From Allobosea sp. LC85 (lineage in GTDB: Bacteria; Pseudomonadota; Alphaproteobacteria; Rhizobiales; Beijerinckiaceae), in contig NZ_JPKG01000056.1 in NCBI RefSeq assembly GCF_000735605.1, positions 1-64,000 of the forward strand: a stretch of DNA of 64,000 bases, in the 5' to 3' direction. The translations under genes were made by a program, and so were the position numbers. Below are positions 17,432 through 25,420 of the stretch, one piece after another. Each line of letters starts with the position of its first letter. Within the stretch, counting starts at the first letter, position 1. The notes beneath the pieces were generated by a model, which ran no database searches, was not told the origin of the DNA, and saw nothing but the letters and a program-made list of their open reading frames with translations.

Positions 17432-18573
17432 TGGGAGACCTCGCGAGCAGAGCCTCGGGACGGAGGCGGAGCTTCAGGCGACCGGCGCTGCTGCGCCGCC
17501 TGATCCCGCTCGTTGCGGCGTCGGGTCTCGCGGCCGCCGCCGTCGCCGCGCCGCCTGGTGCGCCGGCGCAGTTCGGCGTCAACCGCGTCAATCTCGCCTG
17601 GCTCGACGCCGCCGGCCGGGAGAAGGTGCTGGATCAGATTGCGCAGAGCGGCATCCGGTCGGTGCGGCTCTCCGTGACCAATCCGATCGATGCCAGCATC
17701 GACGCGGTCAGGGTCGCCCATCAGAAGGGCCTCGCGGTCCTGCTCGAGGTCTCGCTCAACAATCGCGCCCTCTATCCCGAGGGAACGAAGCCACGCTCCG
17801 GCCGCGGCCGCATCTGGGACATGTACCGGCTCTCCGACATCTCGCCCGATCTGTACCGAACGATCGTCGGAGACGTCCTGCAGCGGATCGACCGGTTCGG
17901 GGTCCCGCTCGTCGCCGTCGAGCCCGGCAACGAGATCAATTGGGGCGCCTATAACGGCGACCTCGACATCCAGCCCGAGGCGAATGTCCGAACGGCCCGC
18001 TCGCTGGCGGATCTGAGCGATCCGGCGGCGCTGGAGCGCGGCGCGGCGAACTATGTACAGCTCCTGCAGGTGACGCGGCAGGAGCTGGCAAAGACGAAGC
18101 TGAGCCGCGGCGCCAAGGTCGTCTCGGCCGGGCTCTCCGACATTCCGCCGGCTCATGCCGACCGGCGCGGCATCGACAGCATCGATCCGGCGAGCTTCAC
18201 TGCGCTCCTGCGCAAGCACGGCCTGGACAAGGCCGCCGACGGCTATGGCATCCACATCTATCCCGGCGGCGACACGTCGCCGTCAGCGCGTCAGCAGCAT
18301 GTCGACCAGGCGCTCTCGATCTGCCGCACGCGGCCGGAGGAGGGCAAGCCCTGCTGGATCACTGAATGGGGCTATGCCAACACCGCGAAGACCTGTCCCG
18401 CCGATGACAGGCGCCGCGAACGTCTGGTCAAGGCGACCCGCGAGCGCTTCTCCGAGCTGATGCGTGCCGGCCGGATCGCCGCCGCTTTCTACTTTGATTG
18501 GGACGCGACGACGTATGGAATCTGGCGCTGCGGCGAACTCTCCCCGGCTGGCCGCGCGGCGGTGACGCCGTGA
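17428..18573 (+). CDS. exported glycoside-hydrolase-like TIM-barrel protein
   Basis: A 381-residue protein beginning at the ATGA overlap with the previous gene. The N-terminus is Arg-rich and then hydrophobic (LIPLVAASGLAAAAVAAPPG), a signal peptide or anchor. The rest looks like a clan-A (beta/alpha)8 glycosidase: Glu169 in VEPGNEINWG has the Asn-Glu setting of the acid/base residue, and Glu313 in CWITEWGY fits the nucleophile on strand 7. The two glutamates are 144 residues apart, within the clan range. It probably trims or releases the polymer made by this operon in the periplasm. Exact GH family not determined. Confidence 0.72.
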   Translation: MMGDLASRASGRRRSFRRPALLRRLIPLVAASGLAAAAVAAPPGAPAQFGVNRVNLAWLDAAGREKVLDQIAQSGIRSVRLSVTNPIDASIDAVRVAHQKGLAVLLEVSLNNRALYPEGTKPRSGRGRIWDMYRLSDISPDLYRTIVGDVLQRIDRFGVPLVAVEPGNEINWGAYNGDLDIQPEANVRTARSLADLSDPAALERGAANYVQLLQVTRQELAKTKLSRGAKVVSAGLSDIPPAHADRRGIDSIDPASFTALLRKHGLDKAADGYGIHIYPGGDTSPSARQQHVDQALSICRTRPEEGKPCWITEWGYANTAKTCPADDRRRERLVKATRERFSELMRAGRIAAAFYFDWDATTYGIWRCGELSPAGRAAVTP

Positions 18574-19754
18574 AGCTGAAGACCCTGATCATCGGCGGTT
18601 CCAACACCGTCATGCAGCCCGGCTACCTGTCCTCGCTGCTCCAGGTCATGGCGCGGCGCGGCATCGAGCTCGATATCGTCGCGGACCTCGCGGTCGGCGG
18701 CACGACCAGTGCATTCGGCCTCTATCAGCTCAAGATCCGCGAGCAGGAGCTCGCCGATTGCGACCTGCTGCTGATCGAATATGCGCTCAACGACGCCTTC
18801 GTCTACGGCGACGAGCGGCGCCCGTTCCGGCACTGGGCCCGCTTCTACGAGGGCATCATCCGCTTCGCCCGCGAGCGCAACCCGAACCTGCGGATCGCCA
18901 CCCTCGTCTTCGGCGCCCGCAACGGCTCGTTCCTGACGGCCGTGCCCTCGATCGACGCCGGGATCGCCTATATCTCGCAATGGTATGGGACGATCTGCGT
19001 CGACGTCTCGCGGCTGCTGATGCAGCGCCTCGGGCGCGAGGTGGTCGGCCATCCCAGCTTCTATTCCGATCAGGGCCACTATGCCCGGCCGGTGGCGACG
19101 ACCGTTGTCGCCAACCTGATCGCGGATGAACTGGATCCGGCGCTTGCCGCGCCGCTGCGCGTTGCTGCGCTGCCGCCCGCGATCGATCCCGAGCATTTCG
19201 CCGGCGCCCGCGCGCTCGACGGCGCCTGGCTGGCCAAGCGGCTTGGGCGGCCTGCCGTAGAATACAGCAACCGCCGCTTTTCGGTGGCAGCGATCGATCT
19301 CGGACGGGATCGGCTGTGTTTCGACGTCGAAAAGGGCATGCTGCTCGCGCTGAACTATGTCTGCGAGCCTCGCACCCCGCCGCTCGATGTCCAGGCCGGG
19401 AATGACATGCATCGTGCTGCGCTGCTCAAGGGCGGCGTGCGCAACGGCACCTACAAATTCCTGGTCTCGATGCTCAGTTTCGAGTTCCTGTACGGTCCGA
19501 CGCTGCTCGACATGCAGCAGACGCGCGCGCTGGTTCTGTCGGGCGGGACTGCCGCCGCCGAACCCAAGCTGCACGTGCCGAAGGACAGTATCCGGCACGA
19601 GACGTTTCCGGGCGAGCCGGTGCTACCGATCGCCGGCGTTCTCTTCACCGGAAACCTCAAGACCTGCGCCATCGAGAGATCCACCGCGCCGCTGATCCGG
19701 CCGGCAGACCAGCCTGCCGAAACCTCGCCCGCGCTCGCGGCGCTGGGCTCCTGA
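18570..19754 (+). CDS. SGNH/GDSL hydrolase family protein
   Basis: Start at GTG 18570, overlapping the previous stop (GTGA). The 394-residue protein has SGNH-like blocks in its first 180 residues: GGSNTV near the N-terminus (nucleophile Ser), LIEYALNDAF (Asn block), and SDQGHYARP (Asp/His block). Residues about 200-394 form a second, beta-rich region. There is no signal peptide, so it may act in the cytoplasm as an acetyl- or acyl-transferase or esterase on an intermediate of the glycan. Last gene of the operon; a 106-bp palindromic repeat follows. Confidence 0.75.
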   Translation: MKLKTLIIGGSNTVMQPGYLSSLLQVMARRGIELDIVADLAVGGTTSAFGLYQLKIREQELADCDLLLIEYALNDAFVYGDERRPFRHWARFYEGIIRFARERNPNLRIATLVFGARNGSFLTAVPSIDAGIAYISQWYGTICVDVSRLLMQRLGREVVGHPSFYSDQGHYARPVATTVVANLIADELDPALAAPLRVAALPPAIDPEHFAGARALDGAWLAKRLGRPAVEYSNRRFSVAAIDLGRDRLCFDVEKGMLLALNYVCEPRTPPLDVQAGNDMHRAALLKGGVRNGTYKFLVSMLSFEFLYGPTLLDMQQTRALVLSGGTAAAEPKLHVPKDSIRHETFPGEPVLPIAGVLFTGNLKTCAIERSTAPLIRPADQPAETSPALAALGS

Positions 19755-19798
19755 TCGCCCGGCTCATCTCGGGTCCGGACTATTCCCCTCTTCATGCG

Positions 19799-19904
19799 CT
19801 AGAGCATTTTCGAGCGAAGTGGACACCGGTTCGCGTGAAGAAAATGCGATAAAACAAAGAGCTAGAGCATTTCCGCGATTCGGAGAAACACGGAAATGCT
19901 CTAG
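19799..19904. repeat. 106-bp palindromic intergenic repeat, family A, copy 1
   Basis: Identical over 106 bases to 45489-45594. It holds two hairpins: GCATTTTC/GAAAATGC, and a perfect 14-bp one (CTAGAGCATTTCCG with CGGAAATGCTCTAG). It lies between convergent genes and could end transcription in both directions. The rest of 19755-20020 shows no gene. Confidence 0.9.
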
Positions 19905-20020
19905 CGAGCAGACATGCCGATCGCCATTGCCGATGATCCGACGCTCGACGGCGTGCGCTGCCGACGGACGCGTGGCATTTGGACGAGATGGTCGTCTCGC
20001 CCCAGGGGCGGCGCGTGGTT

Positions 20021-21895
20021 TTATGGCGTGCCGTCGACAGCGAGACGTGACAAGGCACCCGAAAAGATCGTCGCGCCCGTATCGGCGCTTCCGACGGCGG
20101 CGCGAAACGACGCGAACAGGTCCCGCCCGACGCCCCAATGCGAGGGTTCGAGATCGGCTTCGGCCGGCACGCGCGCGGCCCAATCCGCGGGGTCCACCAG
20201 CACGGTCAGCGTGCCCGCGACCGCGTCAACCCGGATCAGGTCGCCGTCGCGGATCCGGGCGATCGGCCCGCCCTCGACGGCCTCAGGCGTGACATGGATG
20301 GCGGCGGGAACCTTGCCGGAGGCGCCCGACAGCCGTCCGTCGGTGACCAGCGCCACCTTGAAACCGCGGTCCTGCAGCACGCCGAGCGGCGGCATCAGCT
20401 TGTGCAATTCGGGCATGCCATTGGCCCGCGGCCCCTGGAAGCGCACGACCGCGACCAGGTCGCCCGTGAGCTCGCCGGCCTTGAAGGCGGCCTGCAGCGC
20501 CTCCTGGCTGTGGAAGATGCGGGCCGGGGCCTCGATGACATGGCGCTCCCTGGCAATGGCCGAGGTCTTGATCACGGCCCGGCCGAGATCGCCGGTCAGA
20601 ACCGTGAGCCCGCCGGTCGGCTGGAAGGGGGTTCTGGCGCCGCGCAGCACCGTCTCATCCCCGCTGCGATCAGTGCCGTCGCGCCAGGTCAGCGCACCGT
20701 CGGTGCCGAGCGCGGGCTCCTGGACATAGGCGTCGAGCCCGCTGCCCCAGACCGTCTCGACATCGCGATGCAGCAGCCCTGCCCCGAGCAATTCGCGAAT
20801 GACGAAGCCCATGCCGCCGGCAGCATGAAAGTGGTTCACGTCGGCCTTGCCGTTCGGATAGATCCTTGTGAGCAGCGGCGTCGTTTCGGCGAGGTCGGAG
20901 AAATCGTCCCAGGTCAGCTGGATGCCCGCCGCCGCCGCCATCGCGACGAGATGCATGGTGTGGTTGGTCGAGCCGCCGGTGGCATGAAGGCCGACCACGC
21001 CATTGACGAAGGCGCGCTCGTCCAGCATCCGCCCCACCGGCGTATAGTCGTTGCCGAGCGCGGTGATCGCCATCGCCCGCTCGGTGGCCGCCCGGGTCAG
21101 GGCCTCGCGCAGCGGCGTGTTGGGATTGACGAAGGAGGCGCCCGGCAGGTGCAGCCCCATGATCTCCATCACCATCTGGTTGGTGTTGGCGGTGCCGTAG
21201 AAGGTGCAGGTGCCGGGGCCGTGATAGGATTGCGCCTCGGCCTCGAGCAGCGCCTCGCGGTCGACCTTGCCCTCGGCGAAAAGCTGGCGCGCCTTCGCCT
21301 TGTCGTCATTGGACAGGCCAGACGTCATCGGGCCGGCCGGGATGAACACCGCCGGCAGGTGGCCGAAGGAAAGCGCGCCGATGATCAGGCCAGGGACGAT
21401 CTTGTCGCAGATGCCGAGGAACACGGCCGCATCGAAGCTCTGGTGCGACAGGGCAACCGCGGTCGACAGCGCAATGACGTCGCGCGAGAACAGCGACAGC
21501 TCCATGCCGGCCTCGCCCTGGGTGATGCCGTCGCACATGGCGGGTACGCCGCCGGCGACCTGCGCGACCCCGCCTGCCGCCCGCGCCGTGGCGCGGATCA
21601 GCTCGGGGAAGCGCTCATAGGGCTGATGCGCCGAGAGCATGTCGTTATAGGCGGTGACGATGGCGAGATTGGCGCCCGCGCCGGAGCGCAGCATCGCCTT
21701 GTCGCCTGGCGCACAGGCGGCAAAGCCATGTGCCTGGTTGGCACAGCCGAGCCGCTGGCGGCGCGGTCCGGCTTCCGCGGCTGCGGCAAGCCGGTCGAGA
21801 TAGCGCCGGCGCGTGTCGTGGGAGCGTCGGGCGATGCGTTCCGTCACCTCGCCGAGGCGGGCATCGAGGCTCGGATTGCTGGCTTGGCCGGTCAT
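20021..21895 (-). CDS. edd: 6-phosphogluconate dehydratase
   Basis: A 624-residue IlvD/Edd family enzyme that converts 6-phosphogluconate to 2-keto-3-deoxy-6-phosphogluconate in the cytoplasm, the first committed step of the Entner-Doudoroff pathway. Seen in the sequence: the iron-sulfur cluster cysteines in the N-terminal half (for example [11 protein letters not shown] and [12 protein letters not shown]), [10 protein letters not shown], and the long C-terminal swivel domain with [20 protein letters not shown]. The length and the [10 protein letters not shown] stretch favour Edd over IlvD. No eda or zwf is in the window, so it stands alone here. Confidence 0.93.
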   Translation of the reverse strand: MTGQASNPSLDARLGEVTERIARRSHDTRRRYLDRLAAAAEAGPRRQRLGCANQAHGFAACAPGDKAMLRSGAGANLAIVTAYNDMLSAHQPYERFPELIRATARAAGGVAQVAGGVPAMCDGITQGEAGMELSLFSRDVIALSTAVALSHQSFDAAVFLGICDKIVPGLIIGALSFGHLPAVFIPAGPMTSGLSNDDKAKARQLFAEGKVDREALLEAEAQSYHGPGTCTFYGTANTNQMVMEIMGLHLPGASFVNPNTPLREALTRAATERAMAITALGNDYTPVGRMLDERAFVNGVVGLHATGGSTNHTMHLVAMAAAAGIQLTWDDFSDLAETTPLLTRIYPNGKADVNHFHAAGGMGFVIRELLGAGLLHRDVETVWGSGLDAYVQEPALGTDGALTWRDGTDRSGDETVLRGARTPFQPTGGLTVLTGDLGRAVIKTSAIARERHVIEAPARIFHSQEALQAAFKAGELTGDLVAVVRFQGPRANGMPELHKLMPPLGVLQDRGFKVALVTDGRLSGASGKVPAAIHVTPEAVEGGPIARIRDGDLIRVDAVAGTLTVLVDPADWAARVPAEADLEPSHWGVGRDLFASFRAAVGSADTGATIFSGALSRLAVDGTP

Positions 21896-21976
21896 CGGGA
21901 CCTCCTGGCTCGGTTGGAATGCGCTACGAACACGGCATGGTCAGGGCATGCGAACTCTCATGCGTCGCCCGTCGCC

Positions 21977-22032
21977 AGAGCATGCTGCAAAAAGGTGGCC
22001 ACGGTTTTTCGCAGCATGCTCTAAACGTGATC
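21977..22032. repeat. palindromic intergenic repeat, family C, copy 1
   Basis: AGAGCATGCTGC pairs with GCAGCATGCTCT around a core containing AAAAAGGTGGCCACGGTTTTT, followed by AAACGTGATC. A related element in the opposite orientation is at 41181-41294. It lies between edd and the GlxA-type regulator. No gene is seen in 21896-22128. Confidence 0.8.
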
Positions 22033-22128
22033 GGGGCACGGCCATCCCGACGTCGACGCCATGCCCGACCGTGATCGGCGCTGCTCGCGGCGCGCGCCGC
22101 CGAGACAATGCTGATCTGCAATCCGCCC

Positions 22129-23163
22129 TCACGCGCTGCTGGTTGCAGGAGGACGGAACTGGCCACGATACTGATTGGGCGTCAGGCGGATGCGCTGCTT
22201 GAACGCCTTGCGGAAAGCGGCGACGTCTTGATAGCCGCAGCGCGCGGCAATCTCGTCTGCCGAGAGGGCGCTGCCTTCGAGGAGCGTCTTGGCGCGCTCC
22301 AGCCGAAGGCTCTGGACATATTGCGCGGGGGTCTGCTGCAGTCCTTCCTGAAACCTGCGCAACAACGTGCGTGGGCTTGCCCGGCAATGCCGGGCCAGAT
22401 CGGCGACACTGATCGGCTGGTCCAGTCGCTGGTTGAGCCAGGTGCGCGCCTGGACGAACAGCGCATCCGTGGGCTGGTCGATGAGCACCCTGGCGACATA
22501 GGGCGTCTGGCTCTGCCGCCCCATGTCGACCAGCAGGATCTTGGCACATTGACTGCGCAGCTTGGCGCCCGCGAAATGCTGCACGAGCCACAAGGCCAGA
22601 TCGTAATAGGCGGCCACGCCTCCTGCCGAGACGCAGTTGCCATCATGGATCAAGGCGCTTTCGGCGCTCATCCGGACATCCGGGAAGAGACGCGCGAACT
22701 CGGCTCCGAGCCACCAGCTCGTCGTCGCCTTGCGCTGATCCAACGCACCTGAGGCGCCGATCAGAAACACCCCCGAGCATGTACCGAGCACCAGCCGCCC
22801 CGCCGCTGCGAAGCGGGCAATACAGTGCTGCTCCGCGACGAGGTCGACAAGGATATGCTCGATGCCGGGCTTGTTCGGGTGCGCGATGCCCGGAACGATC
22901 AAGGCGTCGAGCTCATCGGGATGAGCCGTGACGGTCCGTATCGTGAAGCCACTCGCGGTTTCGCGCGTGCCCCCTTCAGCGGCGACGAAGACGGGTTCGA
23001 ACCGGATGCGAGGCCCATTTTTGTGGCGCTGCGCCAGGCCATCGCAGACGCGGAAGACATCGAGCGGGATCGCCAGCCCCGCTTCCCCGCACTTTTCAAA
23101 GACCAGAATGCCGACCTTGATGTCTTGCATGGCCTGTTCGATGCGCGTGGCGGATTGGAACAT
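22129..23163 (-). CDS. GlxA family transcriptional regulator (DJ-1/PfpI-like domain plus AraC HTH)
   Basis: A 344-residue protein if started at ATG 23163; ATG 23130 (MQDIKVGILVF) is an alternative and fits the domain edge better. Neither has a good ribosome site. Residues about 12-190 are a DJ-1/PfpI class I amidotransferase-like sensor with the nucleophile-elbow cysteine in LGTCSGVFLIG. Residues about 230-330 are an AraC-type DNA-binding domain (SVADLARHCRASPRTLLRRF, then DEIAARCGYQDVAAFRKAFK). The frame runs on upstream without signal, antisense to the divergent MAPEG gene, which is not coding. An operator-like palindrome lies just upstream. Confidence 0.88.
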   Translation of the reverse strand: MFQSATRIEQAMQDIKVGILVFEKCGEAGLAIPLDVFRVCDGLAQRHKNGPRIRFEPVFVAAEGGTRETASGFTIRTVTAHPDELDALIVPGIAHPNKPGIEHILVDLVAEQHCIARFAAAGRLVLGTCSGVFLIGASGALDQRKATTSWWLGAEFARLFPDVRMSAESALIHDGNCVSAGGVAAYYDLALWLVQHFAGAKLRSQCAKILLVDMGRQSQTPYVARVLIDQPTDALFVQARTWLNQRLDQPISVADLARHCRASPRTLLRRFQEGLQQTPAQYVQSLRLERAKTLLEGSALSADEIAARCGYQDVAAFRKAFKQRIRLTPNQYRGQFRPPATSSA

Positions 23164-23166
23164 AAA

Positions 23167-23188
23167 ATTGTCAGATCGGACAATTGTC
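23167..23188. promoter_or_regulatory. operator-like palindrome between regulator and MAPEG gene
   Basis: ATTGTC (23167-23172) and GACAAT (23179-23184) form inverted arms around six bases, and GACAATTGTC (23179-23188) is itself a perfect palindrome. The position, four bases from the regulator start and in the divergent promoter region, fits autoregulation and control of the MAPEG gene. Confidence 0.5.
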
Positions 23189-23217
23189 GATTTCCGCGGA
23201 CAAGGCAAGATCAGGCA

Positions 23218-23250
23218 CTCCTCCTCCTCCTCCTCCTCCTCCTCCTCCTC
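23218..23250. repeat. (CTC)11 trinucleotide microsatellite
   Basis: Eleven uninterrupted CTC units end 15 bases before the ATG of the MAPEG gene, in its leader. Pure trinucleotide tracts of this length are rare in bacteria and prone to slippage; here length change would alter leader spacing, not frame. Confidence 0.95.
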
Positions 23251-23265
23251 CCTTGGACCGACACC

Positions 23266-23721
23266 ATGACCGCCCTGCCCGCCTTGCCTGCCTTGACCGT
23301 CTTGCCTGCCTTGCCCGCCTTCGTCCTTGCCCTCACCGCTCTCCTGCTCAAGGCGACAGTGCTCAGCCTCGTCCAGGTCGTTGCACGGGCGCGTTCCAGA
23401 GCGTTCCTGACACCGGAAGATGCGCGCTTGTTCCGCGTCGCGCCCGCTGCACTGGAAGCACCCTTCGTCGTTCGCTGCGGCAATGTCTGGCGCAACGATG
23501 TCGAGAACATTCCGTTGTTTCTGGCTGCCGCGCTCGCGTTCACGCTGCTCGGCGGCGACGCCCGGAGCGCGACCTGGCTGTTCGGCAGCTATGTGGCGAT
23601 CAGAATTCTGCACACCGCGATCTATCTGCGCGGTCTCCAGCCGTGGCGCGCCGTGGCCTATCTGACAAGCATGGCCGTGCTTTGGGCGATCATCCTCAAC
23701 AGCCTGACACTGCTTCCGTAG
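23266..23721 (+). CDS. MAPEG family membrane protein
   Basis: A 151-residue integral membrane protein with four hydrophobic helices. It starts MTALPALPALTVLPALPAF, a Leu-Pro-Ala repeat leading into helix 1. Between helices 1 and 2 it carries the MAPEG loop signature in a recognisable form (CGNVWRNDVENIPLFLAAAL, the ERxxxNxxENxP-type element), which binds glutathione-like ligands in eukaryotic relatives. Bacterial members are of uncertain function. It lies divergent to the GlxA-type regulator, which probably controls it. No ribosome site is visible next to the CTC tract. Confidence 0.88.
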   Translation: MTALPALPALTVLPALPAFVLALTALLLKATVLSLVQVVARARSRAFLTPEDARLFRVAPAALEAPFVVRCGNVWRNDVENIPLFLAAALAFTLLGGDARSATWLFGSYVAIRILHTAIYLRGLQPWRAVAYLTSMAVLWAIILNSLTLLP

Positions 23722-24131
23722 GGGCAGATTGGAATACAGACACCATCTCGCGCGAATAGCCTGCGGCCGGGAATGGCTTGCGAGTGCAAGGCCCGGCTGC
23801 CTTGTCCTGAGCGGTTGATGCCGTTGGGTGCGTGGGTTCTCCGTCCCGAAAAGGTCGAGTGGCCGAGCTGGCGTGTTTCCGAAAGAGGTCACGAAGCCCA
23901 ATGGGCAGCCCTTCCCAGCACGTTTTTCGGCTGCCACCTCCCCCCAATTGACATCCGCACAAGTCAGGTTCTTTTTGCGCCAGAAGGCGGATGGGGCGAG
24001 CGCTTGGCTGGGCCATGCGGTCGGTTGTTCCGTCGTGGCGGATCGCGCCCTGTCCGGGGTGATCCGCAAAACGTCTGTCGGCGCGTGAGCCGATCCGGTC
24101 GTAGCCTACCCGGTCAAAACAAGGAACGCTC
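23722..24131. other. intergenic region with no confident gene
   Basis: No complete gene is seen. A plus-strand stretch at about 23950-24088 (LTSAQVRFFLRQKADGASAW) reads like protein but has no start or family match and may be a decayed fragment. Confidence 0.4.
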
Positions 24132-24371
24132 GTGAAGACCATCGTTATCTCCGGCGGATTGGACTCCGTCACGCTTGCCCACAAGGTCGCCGCCGAAAGA
24201 ACCCTCACCCGCCTCGTGTCGTTCGACGACGGCCAACGCCACAAGAAGGAGCTGGACGATGTGCGGAGCTGCGCCTCGCGCCTCGGCGTGCCCCACGACG
24301 TCGTCGATATCACCGCGGCCGGACGCCTCCTGACCGGATCGGCGACCAGCGGTGGACCGGTCCGTCCATGA
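24132..24371 (+). pseudogene. queC: truncated 7-cyano-7-deazaguanine synthase (QueC N-terminal third)
   Basis: From a GTG at 24132 the frame encodes 79 residues. The first 71 match the start of QueC closely: the ATP pyrophosphatase loop [25 protein letters not shown], and [19 protein letters not shown]. Full-length QueC has about 230 residues and a C-terminal four-cysteine zinc site, all missing here; the frame ends after eight unrelated residues. Its stop overlaps the queE start (ATGA). The deletion joint lies at about 24345. A decayed IS5-type transposase fragment is 1 kb downstream. A working queC, if any, must be elsewhere. Confidence 0.8.
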
Positions 24372-25099
24372 AGGGGCGCATTCGCATCAGCGAAATCTTC
24401 GGTCCGACGATCCAGGGCGAGGGTCCGTTGATCGGACGCCCGACGGTGTTCGTGCGCACGGGCGGTTGCGACTATCGCTGCCGCTGGTGCGATACGCTCC
24501 ATGCGGTGCTGCGCGAATACCGGGACGAATGGACATTGATGACGCCGACCGAGATCCTGGCGCAGGTCGAGGATTTGGCCGGGTCCGTGCCGGTGCTTGT
24601 ATCGCTGTCGGGCGGCAATCCGGCTCTGCAGCCTCTGGCGTCGCTTATCGCGCTAGGACACCAGAAGGGGTACACCTTCGCCCTGGAAACCCAAGGCAGC
24701 GTGCCGCAGCCGTGGTTTGCCGCGCTCGAATGGCTGATGCTCAGCCCGAAGCCGCCGTCTTCCGGGATGGCAACGGACTGGCAGGCCCTTGACGAATGCA
24801 TCACGGCGGGGGCGCGCGGACCGCGATGCGTCCTCAAGTTGGCTGTGTTTGACGACGACGACTATGCCTATGCCCGGCTCGTTGCGAAGCGCTATCCGGC
24901 CCTGCCGATTTACCTTCAAGTCGGAAATCCTGCCCCGTCGATGACTCATGCAGGTCCGGGCAGCGAGGAGGCCGACATCCCCGATTTGATGCAGCGCTTC
25001 CGCTGGCTTGTCGACAAGGTCGCGGCGGATCGCTGGTTCACGGCGACGGTCCTGCCGCAATTGCACGTACTGGCCTGGGGTCATAGACGCGGCATCTGA
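24368..25099 (+). CDS. queE: 7-carboxy-7-deazaguanine synthase (radical SAM)
   Basis: A 243-residue radical-SAM enzyme that rearranges 6-carboxytetrahydropterin to 7-carboxy-7-deazaguanine, an early step to preQ0 and queuosine. The iron-sulfur ligands are Cys34, Cys38 and Cys41 ([10 protein letters not shown], the CxxxCxxC spacing with the small loop of QueE). [20 protein letters not shown] upstream of them is the family start signature and LSGGNPAL is the SAM-binding GGE-like motif. Length is normal. It is translationally coupled to the queC fragment. Confidence 0.9.
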   Translation: MKGRIRISEIFGPTIQGEGPLIGRPTVFVRTGGCDYRCRWCDTLHAVLREYRDEWTLMTPTEILAQVEDLAGSVPVLVSLSGGNPALQPLASLIALGHQKGYTFALETQGSVPQPWFAALEWLMLSPKPPSSGMATDWQALDECITAGARGPRCVLKLAVFDDDDYAYARLVAKRYPALPIYLQVGNPAPSMTHAGPGSEEADIPDLMQRFRWLVDKVAADRWFTATVLPQLHVLAWGHRRGI

Positions 25100-25220
25100 C
25101 GGGTTCACCTGAATGCTGCAGCCAGCGCGAACGCTGGCCGGTTCTCGCCGATCCGTTTCACGCTCGGTGTCCCCAAAAAAGCGTTGAATGACCGGGGCGG
25201 CAATGATTCCAAGGGGTTGT

Positions 25221-25277
25221 CGAAGCCTCTTGGAACCTGCGAAGTCTCTTGGAACCTGCGAAGCCTCTTGGAACCTG
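25221..25277. repeat. three 19-bp tandem copies
   Basis: CGAAGCCTCTTGGAACCTG occurs three times in a row with a single mismatch in the middle copy. It lies in the gap between queE and the transposase fragment. Confidence 0.95.
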
Positions 25278-25324
25278 CGATGCGGACCCCAACCACTCGG
25301 CGACAGCACAGCCGCATTGGCCTG

Positions 25325-25414
25325 CGATGCGAAGCGGATTTGACCGACGCCGAATGGGCAGTGCTGGAGCCGCTCTTGCCCGAGCTGCACCGGGTGGGAG
25401 GCCTCGCGTCGTGA
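25325..25414 (+). pseudogene. N-terminal remnant of an IS5-family transposase
   Basis: The frame reads ...EADLTDAEWAVLEPLLPE before closing at TGA 25412-25414. This is the standard opening of IS5-group (IS1031/IS427-like) transposases. The catalytic DDE part is absent and no terminal inverted repeats were found, so this is a scar. Confidence 0.7.
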
Positions 25415-25420
25415 CGGCAA

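Noticed and set aside
20138-22024. 628-codon plus-strand open frame
   Set aside because: Lies antisense to edd, which has full family motifs; composition is that of a shadow frame.
23164-24069. 300-residue N-terminal extension of the GlxA-type regulator
   Set aside because: Runs antisense to the MAPEG gene and through the CTC tract (poly-Glu); no homology and no need for it to complete the DJ-1/PfpI domain.
25221-25277. CRISPR array
   Set aside because: Three head-to-tail 19-bp copies with no spacers; the same holds for the arrays at 7926, 34814 and 51579. No cas genes.
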